A stretch of 7,372 nt of DNA from Bacillota bacterium (GCA_003242195.1 QGUQ01000085.1:1-7372); one strand, 5' to 3'; numbered from the stretch's first letter, positions 1 to 5,508 are shown. A program made the numbers and translations. Notes: generated by a model from the sequence alone, not told the origin.

Positions 1-1089
1 GGGGTTTTGCCCCCGCAACCCCGCCATATTGGCGGGGTCCGTTCCCCCCACCCCGGGGCCTGCGGGGCCCCTGCCCGGCGGCGCCCCCCCGCCCGCACCG
101 GCCGGTTCTTCCGGCAGCCGGCCCGTCCAGTCCAGCAGGCGCACGTCCCCGCTGGAGGCCGCGCGGGCGCCACCGTACCGCGCTACCACCTCGGCGACGC
201 CTTCCGCCAGCGCGCGCTCCGACTCGATGCGGTAGGCGTTGGGTTCGGCATAGCGAACCAGCGTGGGCAGAACCTTGGTCACTTCCTCCCGGATGGCCAG
301 GGCCAGCCGGGTCGTCTCCTCGTAGGGATCCGACAGCAAGTGGACGATCATGTCGCGCAGCGCGCGCCCGTTCCCCACCATGCCCAGGTTCGTGTGCACG
401 GCCAGGGTCAGGGCGTAGCGGGCATCCTCGAAGGCCAGCTTCTCCAGGCGCGACCGGCGGGCGCGCTCGCTTTCGCCCTCGCGGGGTGGCTCCGTGCGTT
501 CCAGGTGGCGGACCAGCCCTTCGAAGAGCTGCAGGTAGGCATCGTACGTGACGTCCTGAACTGCGTGAAACCGCTCCAGCAGCGCGGGGTCGCCGGCGGC
601 CTCCAGCTCGGGCGGGACCACGTAGGCACCCCGCCGCGGCATCTGGTAGCGCTGGCTGTACTCGATGAAGGACAGCCAGGGGTTGGCCGTTTCCAGGCGC
701 GCGCTGGCCAGCCGCGAGATGCGCTCGATGCCCACGGCCGCCTTGGCCAGCTCCGCCACCGAGGCGTGGCCGTAGCCCACCACCCATTTCTCGTGGAACT
801 GGCGCGCCTTCTCGGCGGCGAAGGCATAGACCCCGTCGGGTTCCCGCTGTTGGGCCGGCGACGCCGGCCCCTCCGCCAGCGCCAGTTCGGGGTCCTCCAG
901 CAACCGCAACAGGTTCTCCCGGAAACTGCGGGGGCTGCGGCTGACGTAGGCGAAGATCACCGCGATGACTTCCTCGGGCAGGTTATAAATCACGTAGACG
1001 TCGCGGTCGAGGTTGCTCACATGCCGGGCGAGCAGGGCGCGCTGCTCGGGCGTGAAGGTGCTCTGCGGTGCTGCGGGTTGCCGGCCCAC
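1..1089 (-). CDS. ThyX-like flavin-dependent thymidylate synthase family protein, N-terminal part (C-terminus beyond left edge)
   Basis: The minus-strand frame is open for 363 codons to base 1, with no stop in the window. After a short leader come a conserved NLPEE segment (residues about 36-40), YGHASVAELA (106-115), the helix around VGIERISRLAS (119-129) and ESQRY-like residues FIEYSQRY (141-148). These match the first ThyX fold of the large two-domain ThyX relatives. Residues about 215-284 (ARYAL...TNLGM...GRALRDM) match the ThyX C-terminal helices. Canonical ThyX methylates dUMP to dTMP using FADH2 and methylenetetrahydrofolate. Here the RHR of the RHRxxS motif is not visible: LET stands near that place, so this domain may be non-catalytic, with activity in a second domain outside the window. 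Residues 327-363 are a Gly/Pro-rich linker. GTG at 1089 is chosen because GGGGGTGG lies just upstream; GTG 1098 and GTG 1020 are alternatives, and an in-frame TAG at 1168-1170 limits extension. Family assignment is firm; catalytic role is uncertain. Confidence 0.82.
   Translation of the reverse strand, partial: MGRQPAAPQSTFTPEQRALLARHVSNLDRDVYVIYNLPEEVIAVIFAYVSRSPRSFRENLLRLLEDPELALAEGPASPAQQREPDGVYAFAAEKARQFHEKWVVGYGHASVAELAKAAVGIERISRLASARLETANPWLSFIEYSQRYQMPRRGAYVVPPELEAAGDPALLERFHAVQDVTYDAYLQLFEGLVRHLERTEPPREGESERARRSRLEKLAFEDARYALTLAVHTNLGMVGNGRALRDMIVHLLSDPYEETTRLALAIREEVTKVLPTLVRYAEPNAYRIESERALAEGVAEVVARYGGARAASSGDVRLLDWTGRLPEEPAGAGGGAPPGRGPAGPGVGGTDPANMAGLRGQNP
19..37. repeat. Perfect 8-bp hairpin inside the thyX-like linker
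   Basis: CCCCGCCA (19-26) and TGGCGGGG (30-37) are exact inverted repeats around a 3-base TAT loop. A second inverted pair, GGGGTT (1-6) with AACCCC (17-22), overlaps the first arm, so the two stems are mutually exclusive. Both fall in the Gly/Pro-rich linker frame of the thyX-like gene. There is no T-run on either side, so an intrinsic terminator is not supported. Confidence 0.5.
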
Positions 1090-1192
1090 GGGGTCCACCC
1101 CCAACGCCAGCCGGCGGCACGGGTCCGCGGGGTGCCGCCGGCTGATGCTCTGCCAGGCAAAAAGGTACTACATCGGCGGCCGTGATGGGGAC

Positions 1193-1230
1193 GGTTCTTC
1201 CCCAGCGGGCCAGAGCACGGGCGAAGAACC
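1193..1230. promoter_or_regulatory. Inverted repeat in the thyX/Nudix divergent spacer
   Basis: GGTTCTTC (1193-1200) and GAAGAACC (1223-1230) are exact 8-bp inverted repeats. Two further CC/GG pairs follow inward after one mismatch. Arm centres are 30 bp apart, about three helical turns, which would suit a looped or dimer-of-dimers operator. In RNA it could form a stem in the thyX-like 5' leader, about 100-140 bases before the start. No T-run follows, so it is not a terminator. The pattern is seen directly; a regulatory role is inference. Confidence 0.4.
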
Positions 1231-1359
1231 TGGCTGGCGGGCCACCCCGCCGCCGTTCGACATATTTCCCGGGGAATGGCCGTGCATCGCCTTCCCGAGC
1301 GCGCTGCGCCTCGACACCGCCGACAGGAATCGTCGACCCCGGCCGCGAAGGACTGGGCC

Positions 1360-1899
1360 ATGACCGGAGCCATGGCGGCACATGTCTTCGAGCTGTACAC
1401 CCTGGGGTTCTTGGTTCGTGACGGGCGCGTGCTCCTACTGGAACGCCGCAAGCCACCCAACGCCGGCCGCTGGAACGCTCCCGGCGGGAAGCTGGAGGCT
1501 GGCGAGGACCCCGTGGCCGGCATCGTGCGGGAGTTCGCGGAGGAGACGGGCCTACGGCTCATCGATCCCCGTCTCCGTTGCATTCTCCAGTTCCACGAAC
1601 TTCACGGAGCCTGGCGGCCCCAGATGATCTTCACCTTCCTGGCCGAGAAGGCGGAGGGCACGCTGACGCCCTCCACAGAGGGGCGGCTGGCCTGGTGGCC
1701 GCTGGAGCAGGTGGGCCGGGACGAACGCGTGGTCAGCAACATCCCCCTGTTCCTCCCGCCCATGCTGGAGTCGCGGCCGCCTTTCGTGTTCATCGCCGCC
1801 TACGAGGGCGAGACGCTGCGTGAGTACCGCATTGCGCCCCTCCTGGAGGCAAGCCCTGCTCCCGGTAGCGGGCGGCGCCCTGCCCACCACTTGCCCTGA
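1360..1899 (+). CDS. Nudix hydrolase, MutT / 8-oxo-dGTP diphosphatase-like
   Basis: A 179-residue protein of normal length for a single-domain Nudix hydrolase. The Nudix box GX5EX7REUXEEXGU is complete at residues 43-65: G43, E49, then R57-E58 and E61-E62-T63-G64-L65. The glutamates bind the Mg2+ or Mn2+ that drives nucleoside-diphosphate-linked hydrolysis. RRKPPNAGRWNAPGGK before the box and the WWPLEQV segment after it resemble the MutT/MTH1-like branch that sanitises oxidised nucleotides, so 8-oxo-dGTP is the likeliest substrate, though the Nudix fold does not fix this. ATG 1360 is preferred because AAGGA (1348-1352) lies seven bases upstream. An upstream in-frame start at 1276 would add 28 residues of Arg/Pro-rich sequence unlike the family. 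It is transcribed away from the thyX-like gene and stands alone. The last 20 or so residues are Pro/Ala-rich and probably disordered. Confidence 0.9.
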   Translation: MTGAMAAHVFELYTLGFLVRDGRVLLLERRKPPNAGRWNAPGGKLEAGEDPVAGIVREFAEETGLRLIDPRLRCILQFHELHGAWRPQMIFTFLAEKAEGTLTPSTEGRLAWWPLEQVGRDERVVSNIPLFLPPMLESRPPFVFIAAYEGETLREYRIAPLLEASPAPGSGRRPAHHLP

Positions 1900-2247
1900 G
1901 GTCCCGCTGCGGGTGGTGCCGGAACGGGCGTCCCCAACGATCCGCGCGGCGACCATGGGCTCCTCGTGCCGGTCCGTTCCCCGGCCAGCCGGGGGTTGAC
2001 GTCTCCCGTATCCGATGTCCGGCCGGGCGGCGGCTTCCCTTCTTCCCCACTCAACCCCTGGCGGCACGGGTCGCCTGCGGCCGGTTGCGTACGGGCGAAC
2101 CTCACCACCGAACGGCGGGCGGCCGGCCTGTTCCGGCACAGGCGACGGCCTGGGCCGGCGCCGAAGGGAGGGGATAAGTATGGCACGGCGGTGAGGTGGC
2201 ATTGGCGGCGGGGCGAACCCGTCCAAGGGGATTGGAGGGCACCGACC
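1900..2247. other. Intergenic stretch, no gene recognised except a possible mini-ORF near its end
   Basis: This is 348 bases of GC-rich sequence between the Nudix and DCC genes. Open frames cross it on both strands, but their translations are Arg/Pro/Gly-rich with no recognisable domain, as expected of chance frames in high-GC DNA. A weak CCCG-CTG-CGGG hairpin follows the Nudix stop without a T-run. No convincing -35/-10 pair was found. The only notable element is the strong ribosome-binding site and tiny reading frame at 2165-2194. Confidence 0.5.
2165..2194 (+). promoter_or_regulatory. Strong Shine-Dalgarno with 4-codon mini-ORF ahead of the DCC gene
   Basis: A near-perfect GGGAGGGG (2167-2174) stands five bases before ATG 2180, which opens a frame of only Met-Ala-Arg-Arg and a TGA stop (2192-2194). 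That stop overlaps GTG 2191 in the GTGA arrangement typical of translational coupling. GTG 2191 is in frame with the DCC gene and would add 19 residues. This could be a leader peptide or a coupled upstream start. It could also be chance: G-rich runs are frequent here, and the DCC gene has its own good start at 2248. Confidence 0.25.
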
Positions 2248-2655
2248 TTGGATGCATACCGTATCGTGTTGGTCGACGGCGAGTGTTCCCTATGTAGCGG
2301 CACAGTGCGGTGGGTGGCGCGCCACGATCGGGAAGGGCGGTTTCGGTTTGCCACCCTACAGTCAGAGATCGGCAGGGAGCTTGCGATCAAGTGTGGCTGT
2401 GGACATGGACCCATGAGCTCGCTGGTACTGATGGAAGGACGGCATTGCCACACAAAGTCTACTGCGGCACTTCGGATTCTTGGCGAGCTCGGTGTCCCGT
2501 GGAAAATCATCGCGACCCTACTGATGCTCATTCCGCGTTTCATTCGTGATTGGATGTACGATTGCATCGCCAGAAACCGGTACCGTTTTGGGAACACCAA
2601 GATATGCGACACCATGCCACTTCACGAAAGGTGGCGGTTCCTCGACCTGCCGTAG
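2248..2655 (+). CDS. DCC-family thiol-disulfide oxidoreductase (DUF393)
   Basis: A 135-residue protein with the family hallmark DGECSLC: Asp10, then a CxxC pair at Cys13 and Cys16 right after the first beta strand, as in thioredoxin-like folds. The C-terminal family signature, a W-Y-D...ARNRYRFG...C stretch, is at residues 102-120. DCC proteins are small proteins presumed to exchange thiols and disulfides; their substrates are mostly unknown. A hydrophobic segment (about 84-99) lies before the signature, but there is no signal peptide. TTG 2248 is chosen because GGAGGG (2234-2239) lies eight bases upstream and the protein then begins, as the family does, a few residues before the strand leading to the CxxC. 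GTG 2191 would give a longer Arg/Trp-rich N-terminus. Codons are visibly less GC-rich at third positions than in thyX or lysC, suggesting different ancestry. Extra cysteines at 49, 51, 67, 106 and 120 are notable. Confidence 0.88.
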   Translation: MDAYRIVLVDGECSLCSGTVRWVARHDREGRFRFATLQSEIGRELAIKCGCGHGPMSSLVLMEGRHCHTKSTAALRILGELGVPWKIIATLLMLIPRFIRDWMYDCIARNRYRFGNTKICDTMPLHERWRFLDLP

Positions 2656-2883
2656 GGTAAGCGCTCGCAGCCACTGGCCGGGAGGGGCCGAAGCTCGAGC
2701 CTATCCACTGCCACCGCCTCGGACGGCTCAGCCCCGCGCAGCTCCACGTTGACCCACCCATCAGCCCAACAGCTTGTCGAGGCCTCCTTGCCAAGTACGT
2801 GCTCCATTTCCCTCAAGAACACGCGATCCTACGCCCACGCGACCGCCAGGCATGCCGCCTCCTTTGCCCTCGGGCCGGCTGCC

Positions 2884-3234
2884 TCATCGAATCAGGACCC
2901 CGATGACCGTCAGGACGCTTGCCACCACGGAAACGTAGCTGGCAAGCCAAACGTACCGGTTCTCGTCCGGACGGAAGAGCATGATAATCGCGATGACCAC
3001 CATACACAGCGGTGGGACGGTAGACGCGAACATGAACGGGTGGTTCACCGATTCGGGCCGTAGCGTCTGGCGGAAGGCGTTAGCCGCAATTGAACACGCA
3101 CCGGCAGCGCCCATTGCCTTGGCACCGGGCTTGACGTTGGGCAGATTGCGAGCCAGGACACAAAGCGTTAACGCGATGGCCGCCAGGATCCATGAATGGG
3201 TCGCTAACTCCCGGGCGAGGTACGGATTCGCCAC
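2884..3234 (-). CDS. Small membrane protein of unknown function
   Basis: I do not recognise a family. From GTG 3234 the product is 116 residues with about four hydrophobic segments: 13-29, 40-55 (weak, Ala/Gly-rich), 68-87 and 94-115. A basic-polar loop ARNLPNVKPGAK separates the first two, and RPDENR the last two. The layout recalls small four-helix inner-membrane proteins such as those often found with SdpI-like genes. GTG 3234 is preferred because AAAGGTGG lies nine bases upstream and the first helix follows closely. The frame stays open upstream to GTG 3366, but those 44 residues are Arg/Gly-rich, hydrophilic and uninformative. It lies 147 bases downstream of the SdpI-like gene on the same strand, so the two may be co-transcribed, with a rather large gap. 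The existence of a gene is supported by the hydrophobic pattern only; function is unknown. Confidence 0.6.
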   Translation of the reverse strand: MANPYLARELATHSWILAAIALTLCVLARNLPNVKPGAKAMGAAGACSIAANAFRQTLRPESVNHPFMFASTVPPLCMVVIAIIMLFRPDENRYVWLASYVSVVASVLTVIGVLIR

Positions 3235-3381
3235 CCTGGTATGCCACCTTTCAGCCGGTGTTCCCCCACCCCATCGACCATGGGATCGCTCCGTTCCTCG
3301 AGCTGCTCCCGAGCCGATCCGGATGGGCGCTGCCAGAGTCCATGAGCTGGCGGGCGACCGAGCCACTGCCTGCGGTGATCG

Positions 3382-3729
3382 TCAGAGCCGCCGGGCGTAG
3401 ATCAGGCTGCGGATGACCGCGACGGCCACCGGTAGGACCTGAGCGGCCAGGAGCCAGGCGTTTGCGACTTGCTCGCTCAGCCGGTCCCCGACAAACCACA
3501 AGGGCAACAAGCCCGCATGGGTCAAGCAGCCAGCCCGCAACAGCTCCTTGCCGGCGTAGCGGTTGGCAGCGTACCAGAGTTCTTCGGACCGGCACAGCTT
3601 GGGGATGCGAAATCCGTACACGCCATTGGGTGGTACGTGGCCCTGGATCAGCGGTACCGCCAGAATGATCATCAGGAAGGCACTCCAGTGCAGTAGGATC
3701 AGCAACGCGCGGAGTTCCCACTCGTTCAC
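3382..3729 (-). CDS. SdpI/YhfL-family-like membrane protein
   Basis: A 115-residue protein from GTG 3729. Hydrophobic segments are at about 7-28, 64-80 and 90-111. Between the first two is the family signature: PPNGVYGFRIPK (33-44) followed by SEELWYAANRYAGK (48-61), matching the N-G-x-R-(T/P)...S-x-E-x-W-x-x-A-N-x-x-(A/G)-G pattern of SdpI/YhfL proteins. In Bacillus subtilis, SdpI gives immunity to the killing factor SdpC and helps regulate its operon; many relatives are short proteins of unknown role. No SdpC-like toxin or SdpR-like ArsR regulator is visible here, so immunity is not demonstrated. The start is uncertain: GTG 3729 places the first helix at the N-terminus and has GGGGGAG eleven bases upstream, whereas ATG 3774 adds a 15-residue Gly/Ala-rich leader. 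The gene faces away from the 4076 membrane protein. Confidence 0.75.
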   Translation of the reverse strand: MNEWELRALLILLHWSAFLMIILAVPLIQGHVPPNGVYGFRIPKLCRSEELWYAANRYAGKELLRAGCLTHAGLLPLWFVGDRLSEQVANAWLLAAQVLPVAVAVIRSLIYARRL

Positions 3730-4075
3730 GGCTCGCCCCGCTCCCCCACCGCCCGCGCCGTCCGTTGGCGCCACGTGGTTAATGCAGTTGAGCCTCCCAT
3801 GCAGGCGTGCCCACTGCCTTCCGCTGTCGAGTCAGCACGTTGTCACAACAGGGATCACCCACAAGGCAGCAGGAACACTCTGGTCGTATATCCTTATGCT
3901 GTCTGGAATGATACACCTGCCCCTGGGCGCTGCCCTGGGTCCGATCGACGAGGGTGTCTTCGGGTGTCTTGGGTCCTACTCAGCTGTGACCCAACCGGCA
4001 TCAGGGGTGGACGGCGCGCACGGTGGTGAGACCATTTCCAGAGAAGCGCAGGGTGGAACCGCAGGTGCCCGCAGG
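3730..4075. other. Divergent intergenic region with short repeats
   Basis: This 346-base stretch separates the SdpI-like gene from the 4076 gene. It holds a tandem 9-bp repeat GGGTGTCTT (3952-3960 and 3962-3970, period 10), an exact inverted repeat TTGGGTC (3969-3975) with GACCCAA (3988-3994), and a T-box-like motif at 4050-4062. An open plus-strand frame crosses it, but its translation shows no domain, though a short hydrophobic run near 3890-3945 could be a remnant of something. The stretch around 3885-3915 is locally AT-richer and is the likeliest place for a promoter, but no clear -35/-10 pair was found. Confidence 0.5.
4050..4062 (+). promoter_or_regulatory. T-box-like sequence (possible T-box riboswitch antiterminator or remnant)
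   Basis: The bases AGGGTGGAACCGC match the conserved T-box core AGGGTGGNACCGC in every position. A full T-box leader binds uncharged tRNA and controls amino-acid genes. Upstream, GGTGGTGAGACC (4022-4033) resembles the distal stem I of such leaders, but it lies too close, and the AGTA specifier-side motif and a terminator are missing. The ATG at 4076 follows only 13 bases later, leaving no room for a usual terminator. A translational T-box, an eroded one or chance are all possible. Confidence 0.3.
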
Positions 4076-4417
4076 ATGAATTGGAGCACGGCGCTGATTT
4101 GGCGTGGATGGGCGCTTCTAGTCCTCTGTGCCTTTGCCGTTCTCGTGGACATGCTCGGATGGAACCCCTGGTTAGCGGTTGTTCCACTCCTCGCGCTTCC
4201 CGCTTTTTGTGCCTACATCAAGCAACCCAACGACGAGCCGCCACTCCAGGCAACGCAGTATTATCGTCTCGCACCCACTCTGTTTGTCGGCCTACTGGTG
4301 GTGCAGTGGGTATTAAAGCGCCAGGTGAATCCGGCCTATGCCATGGGCATGGCGTCCCTCATCCCCGGTCTGGGTCTGATCGCCACGGGGATCCGGTTGC
4401 GAACCAGGAGGCAATAA
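4076..4417 (+). CDS. Small four-helix membrane protein of unknown function
   Basis: I do not recognise a family. The 113-residue product has four hydrophobic segments at about 9-28, 31-48, 65-80 and 86-106. The tail is basic (RLRTRRQ), and a polar loop KQPNDEPPLQATQYYR lies between helices two and three. The first two helices form a tight hairpin joined by GWNPW. ATG 4076 is chosen because the first helix begins at once; a weak AGGTG lies eight bases upstream, so translation initiation may be poor or regulated. The frame is open far upstream, but that part is not protein-like. No partner gene follows: the next 375 bases hold no clear gene. Its divergent neighbour is the SdpI-like gene, another small membrane protein. 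The hydrophobic pattern makes a real gene likely; function cannot be inferred. Confidence 0.6.
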   Translation: MNWSTALIWRGWALLVLCAFAVLVDMLGWNPWLAVVPLLALPAFCAYIKQPNDEPPLQATQYYRLAPTLFVGLLVVQWVLKRQVNPAYAMGMASLIPGLGLIATGIRLRTRRQ

Positions 4418-4506
4418 GCATGACGAGGATTGCATGGGCTGGTGTGGTTTCCATCGTAGACCACTCCTGCATACGGCAAGACAGTCATGACCCGGTCGCT
4501 TCCGAG

Positions 4507-4632
4507 TTAGCGCCGCGCCACCACCAACGTGTCCGCGATCATGTCGTGCCCTGGGCCGGCTGTTCCGCTTGCTGGACCGCCCAAAGGCCATGCGTTCTCC
4601 TTACCTTTTTCCCCGAACCCTACGATCCATCC
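4507..4632 (-). pseudogene. Possible remnant of an RDD-domain membrane protein (C-terminus)
   Basis: One minus-strand frame ends GHDMIADTLVVARR before TAA (4507-4509). This resembles the RDD domain ending (W/L-H-D-x-I/L-A-x-T-x-V-V), where the Asp is the third of the name-giving residues. The preceding GWIVGFGEKGKENAW also resembles the RDD segment that leads to it. The frame is closed by TGA at 4678-4680 on the 5' side, there is no good start codon, and the other conserved RDD residues and helices are absent. A C-terminal fragment of a decayed gene is the reading; a chance match is quite possible. Confidence 0.25.
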
Positions 4633-4773
4633 AGCGCGGGTGACCTGGTTGCATGAACCCCGGCATGCGTAGCCCCTTCACCATGCCGCCCAGCACTTGA
4701 GGGCGTGCCGGCTCACCGGCCGCGGCACGCTGACCCCGGCCCGACACCGGAAGACCGCGGCGTGCTCCTGCAT

Positions 4774-4787
4774 CACACTCGAGTGTG
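4774..4787. repeat. Perfect 14-bp palindrome after the DoxX-like gene
   Basis: CACACTCGAGTGTG is an exact palindrome without a spacer, starting six bases after the DoxX-like stop codon. With no loop and no T-run it is a poor intrinsic terminator. It has the form of a site for a dimeric DNA-binding protein, though its place downstream of the gene is unusual for an operator. Confidence 0.45.
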
Positions 4788-4792
4788 GCGCC

Positions 4793-5389
4793 CTAGCGGT
4801 TGGACCGGTCGAAGGCCGCCCCGGGACGCCACGGGGTCCCCAACGCTGGCAGGACCCAACGGTCAAGCCCGTACCAGCCCGCCACGCGCCAGGCCAGGAC
4901 GAGCCAGGTGGCGACAATGAACATCGCCGGGTTCGTGCTGACCGTGCCGGCAAACAGGAAGGCCACGTTCATCAGGCTACCGAAGAAGGCAGCCACCCCG
5001 GTAAGCACGCCCACAATCAGGGCGATCCCCACCAGGACCTCGCCATAGGCTACAAGGTAGCTGAACAGCTTCGCGTTGGGCAGCGCCACCCTCTCAATGA
5101 ACCAGGCGTACCAACCTGGCACGTCGGGATGTTCCCCCGTGGTCTTGGCCAGCGCACCCTTCAGGAACCCGGTCACGGCACCTCCGGCCTGCGGCCCCGT
5201 CCACACCGGATTGCCTACCTTGTGCAGCCCGGCCTCGAGCCATTTCCAACCGAGCCACACCCGCAGGACCAGCCAGATCCACCCCGACCGGGTGTCGGCA
5301 AACAGCCAGCGGCTGATCGGGGGTTCTCCGAATACGCCATGAACCGCCTTACCCGAAATGGTGAGTCCTTTTTCGGACGTTGCCGCCAT
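4793..5389 (-). CDS. DoxX-family-like integral membrane protein
   Basis: A 198-residue protein of typical DoxX length. Hydrophobic segments are at about 36-54, 108-127, 128-149 and 153-174, the four-helix DoxX layout. Conserved features include LRVWLGWKWLEAGLHKV (41-57), the GEVLVGIALIVGVLTG stretch (116-131) with its helix-entry Glu, and AFFGSLMNVAFLFAGTV...NP (134-154). The 50-residue insertion between the first two helices (VWTGPQAGG...FIERV) is characteristic of the larger DoxX proteins of Bacillota, related to DoxD, the large subunit of thiosulfate:quinone oxidoreductase. No DoxA partner is present, so thiosulfate oxidation cannot be claimed; other DoxX proteins act in oxidative-stress membrane complexes. 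ATG 5389 (the second of two near-adjacent ATGs) lies seven bases after GAGGGGG; ATG 5395 is too close to it. The gene diverges from lysC. Confidence 0.87.
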   Translation of the reverse strand: MAATSEKGLTISGKAVHGVFGEPPISRWLFADTRSGWIWLVLRVWLGWKWLEAGLHKVGNPVWTGPQAGGAVTGFLKGALAKTTGEHPDVPGWYAWFIERVALPNAKLFSYLVAYGEVLVGIALIVGVLTGVAAFFGSLMNVAFLFAGTVSTNPAMFIVATWLVLAWRVAGWYGLDRWVLPALGTPWRPGAAFDRSNR

Positions 5390-5478
5390 GACCATACCCC
5401 CTCGTTCCCCCGCGCTCCCAAACCCAGCGGGAACACTCCCCAGCACGAGGCGTACTTCGAGTTCTCACCATGAAGATC

Positions 5479-5508
5479 GTGAGGCACCGGGATGTCGGTG
5501 AGGCACCG
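5479..5508. repeat. Pair of 11-bp direct repeats in the doxX/lysC spacer
   Basis: GTGAGGCACCG occurs exactly twice, at 5479-5489 and 5498-5508, 19 bp start to start, so both copies face nearly the same side of the helix. They lie about 90-120 bases upstream of the DoxX-like start and 187-216 bases upstream of lysC, in a divergent spacer. That fits paired activator or repressor sites; a small local duplication is the alternative. Confidence 0.4.

Larger units (their letters stand above)
4418..4792. other. Intergenic stretch, possibly eroded genes
   Basis: This 375-base stretch has no convincing intact gene. On the minus strand it holds a peptide resembling an RDD-domain C-terminus (4507-4632), a strong AAGGAG (4597-4602) with ATG 4591 opening a 92-codon Arg-rich frame, and a perfect palindrome (4774-4787) just after the DoxX-like stop. 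Similar CCGCGGC-containing segments occur near 4723 and 4755. The mixture suggests decay of former genes. Confidence 0.45.

Noticed and set aside
7..1185. Plus-strand open frame of 392 codons
   Set aside because: It is the complement of the thyX-like gene; its translation is Arg/Gly/Pro/His-rich without domains, while the minus strand shows clear ThyX motifs.
1552..2226. Minus-strand open frame of 224 codons across the Nudix gene
   Set aside because: Shadow of the Nudix coding strand plus GC-rich spacer; composition is not protein-like.
1966..2247. N-terminal extension of the DCC protein by 94 codons
   Set aside because: The sequence is Arg/Pro/Gly-rich with no similarity to the family, and a good ribosome-binding site marks TTG 2248.
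2622..2822. Minus-strand frame of 66 codons (VFLREMEHVLGKEA...) in the 228-base gap after the DCC gene
   Set aside because: It reads partly like a real protein but overlaps the DCC 3' end, matches no family I know and has no clear ribosome-binding site; possibly a remnant.
3563..4075. Plus-strand frame continuing upstream of the 4076 gene
   Set aside because: It is antisense to the SdpI-like gene over its first part and shows no domain; the membrane protein begins naturally at 4076.
4697..5473. Plus-strand frame of 258 codons across the DoxX-like gene
   Set aside because: Complement shadow; the minus strand has the helix pattern and DoxX motifs.
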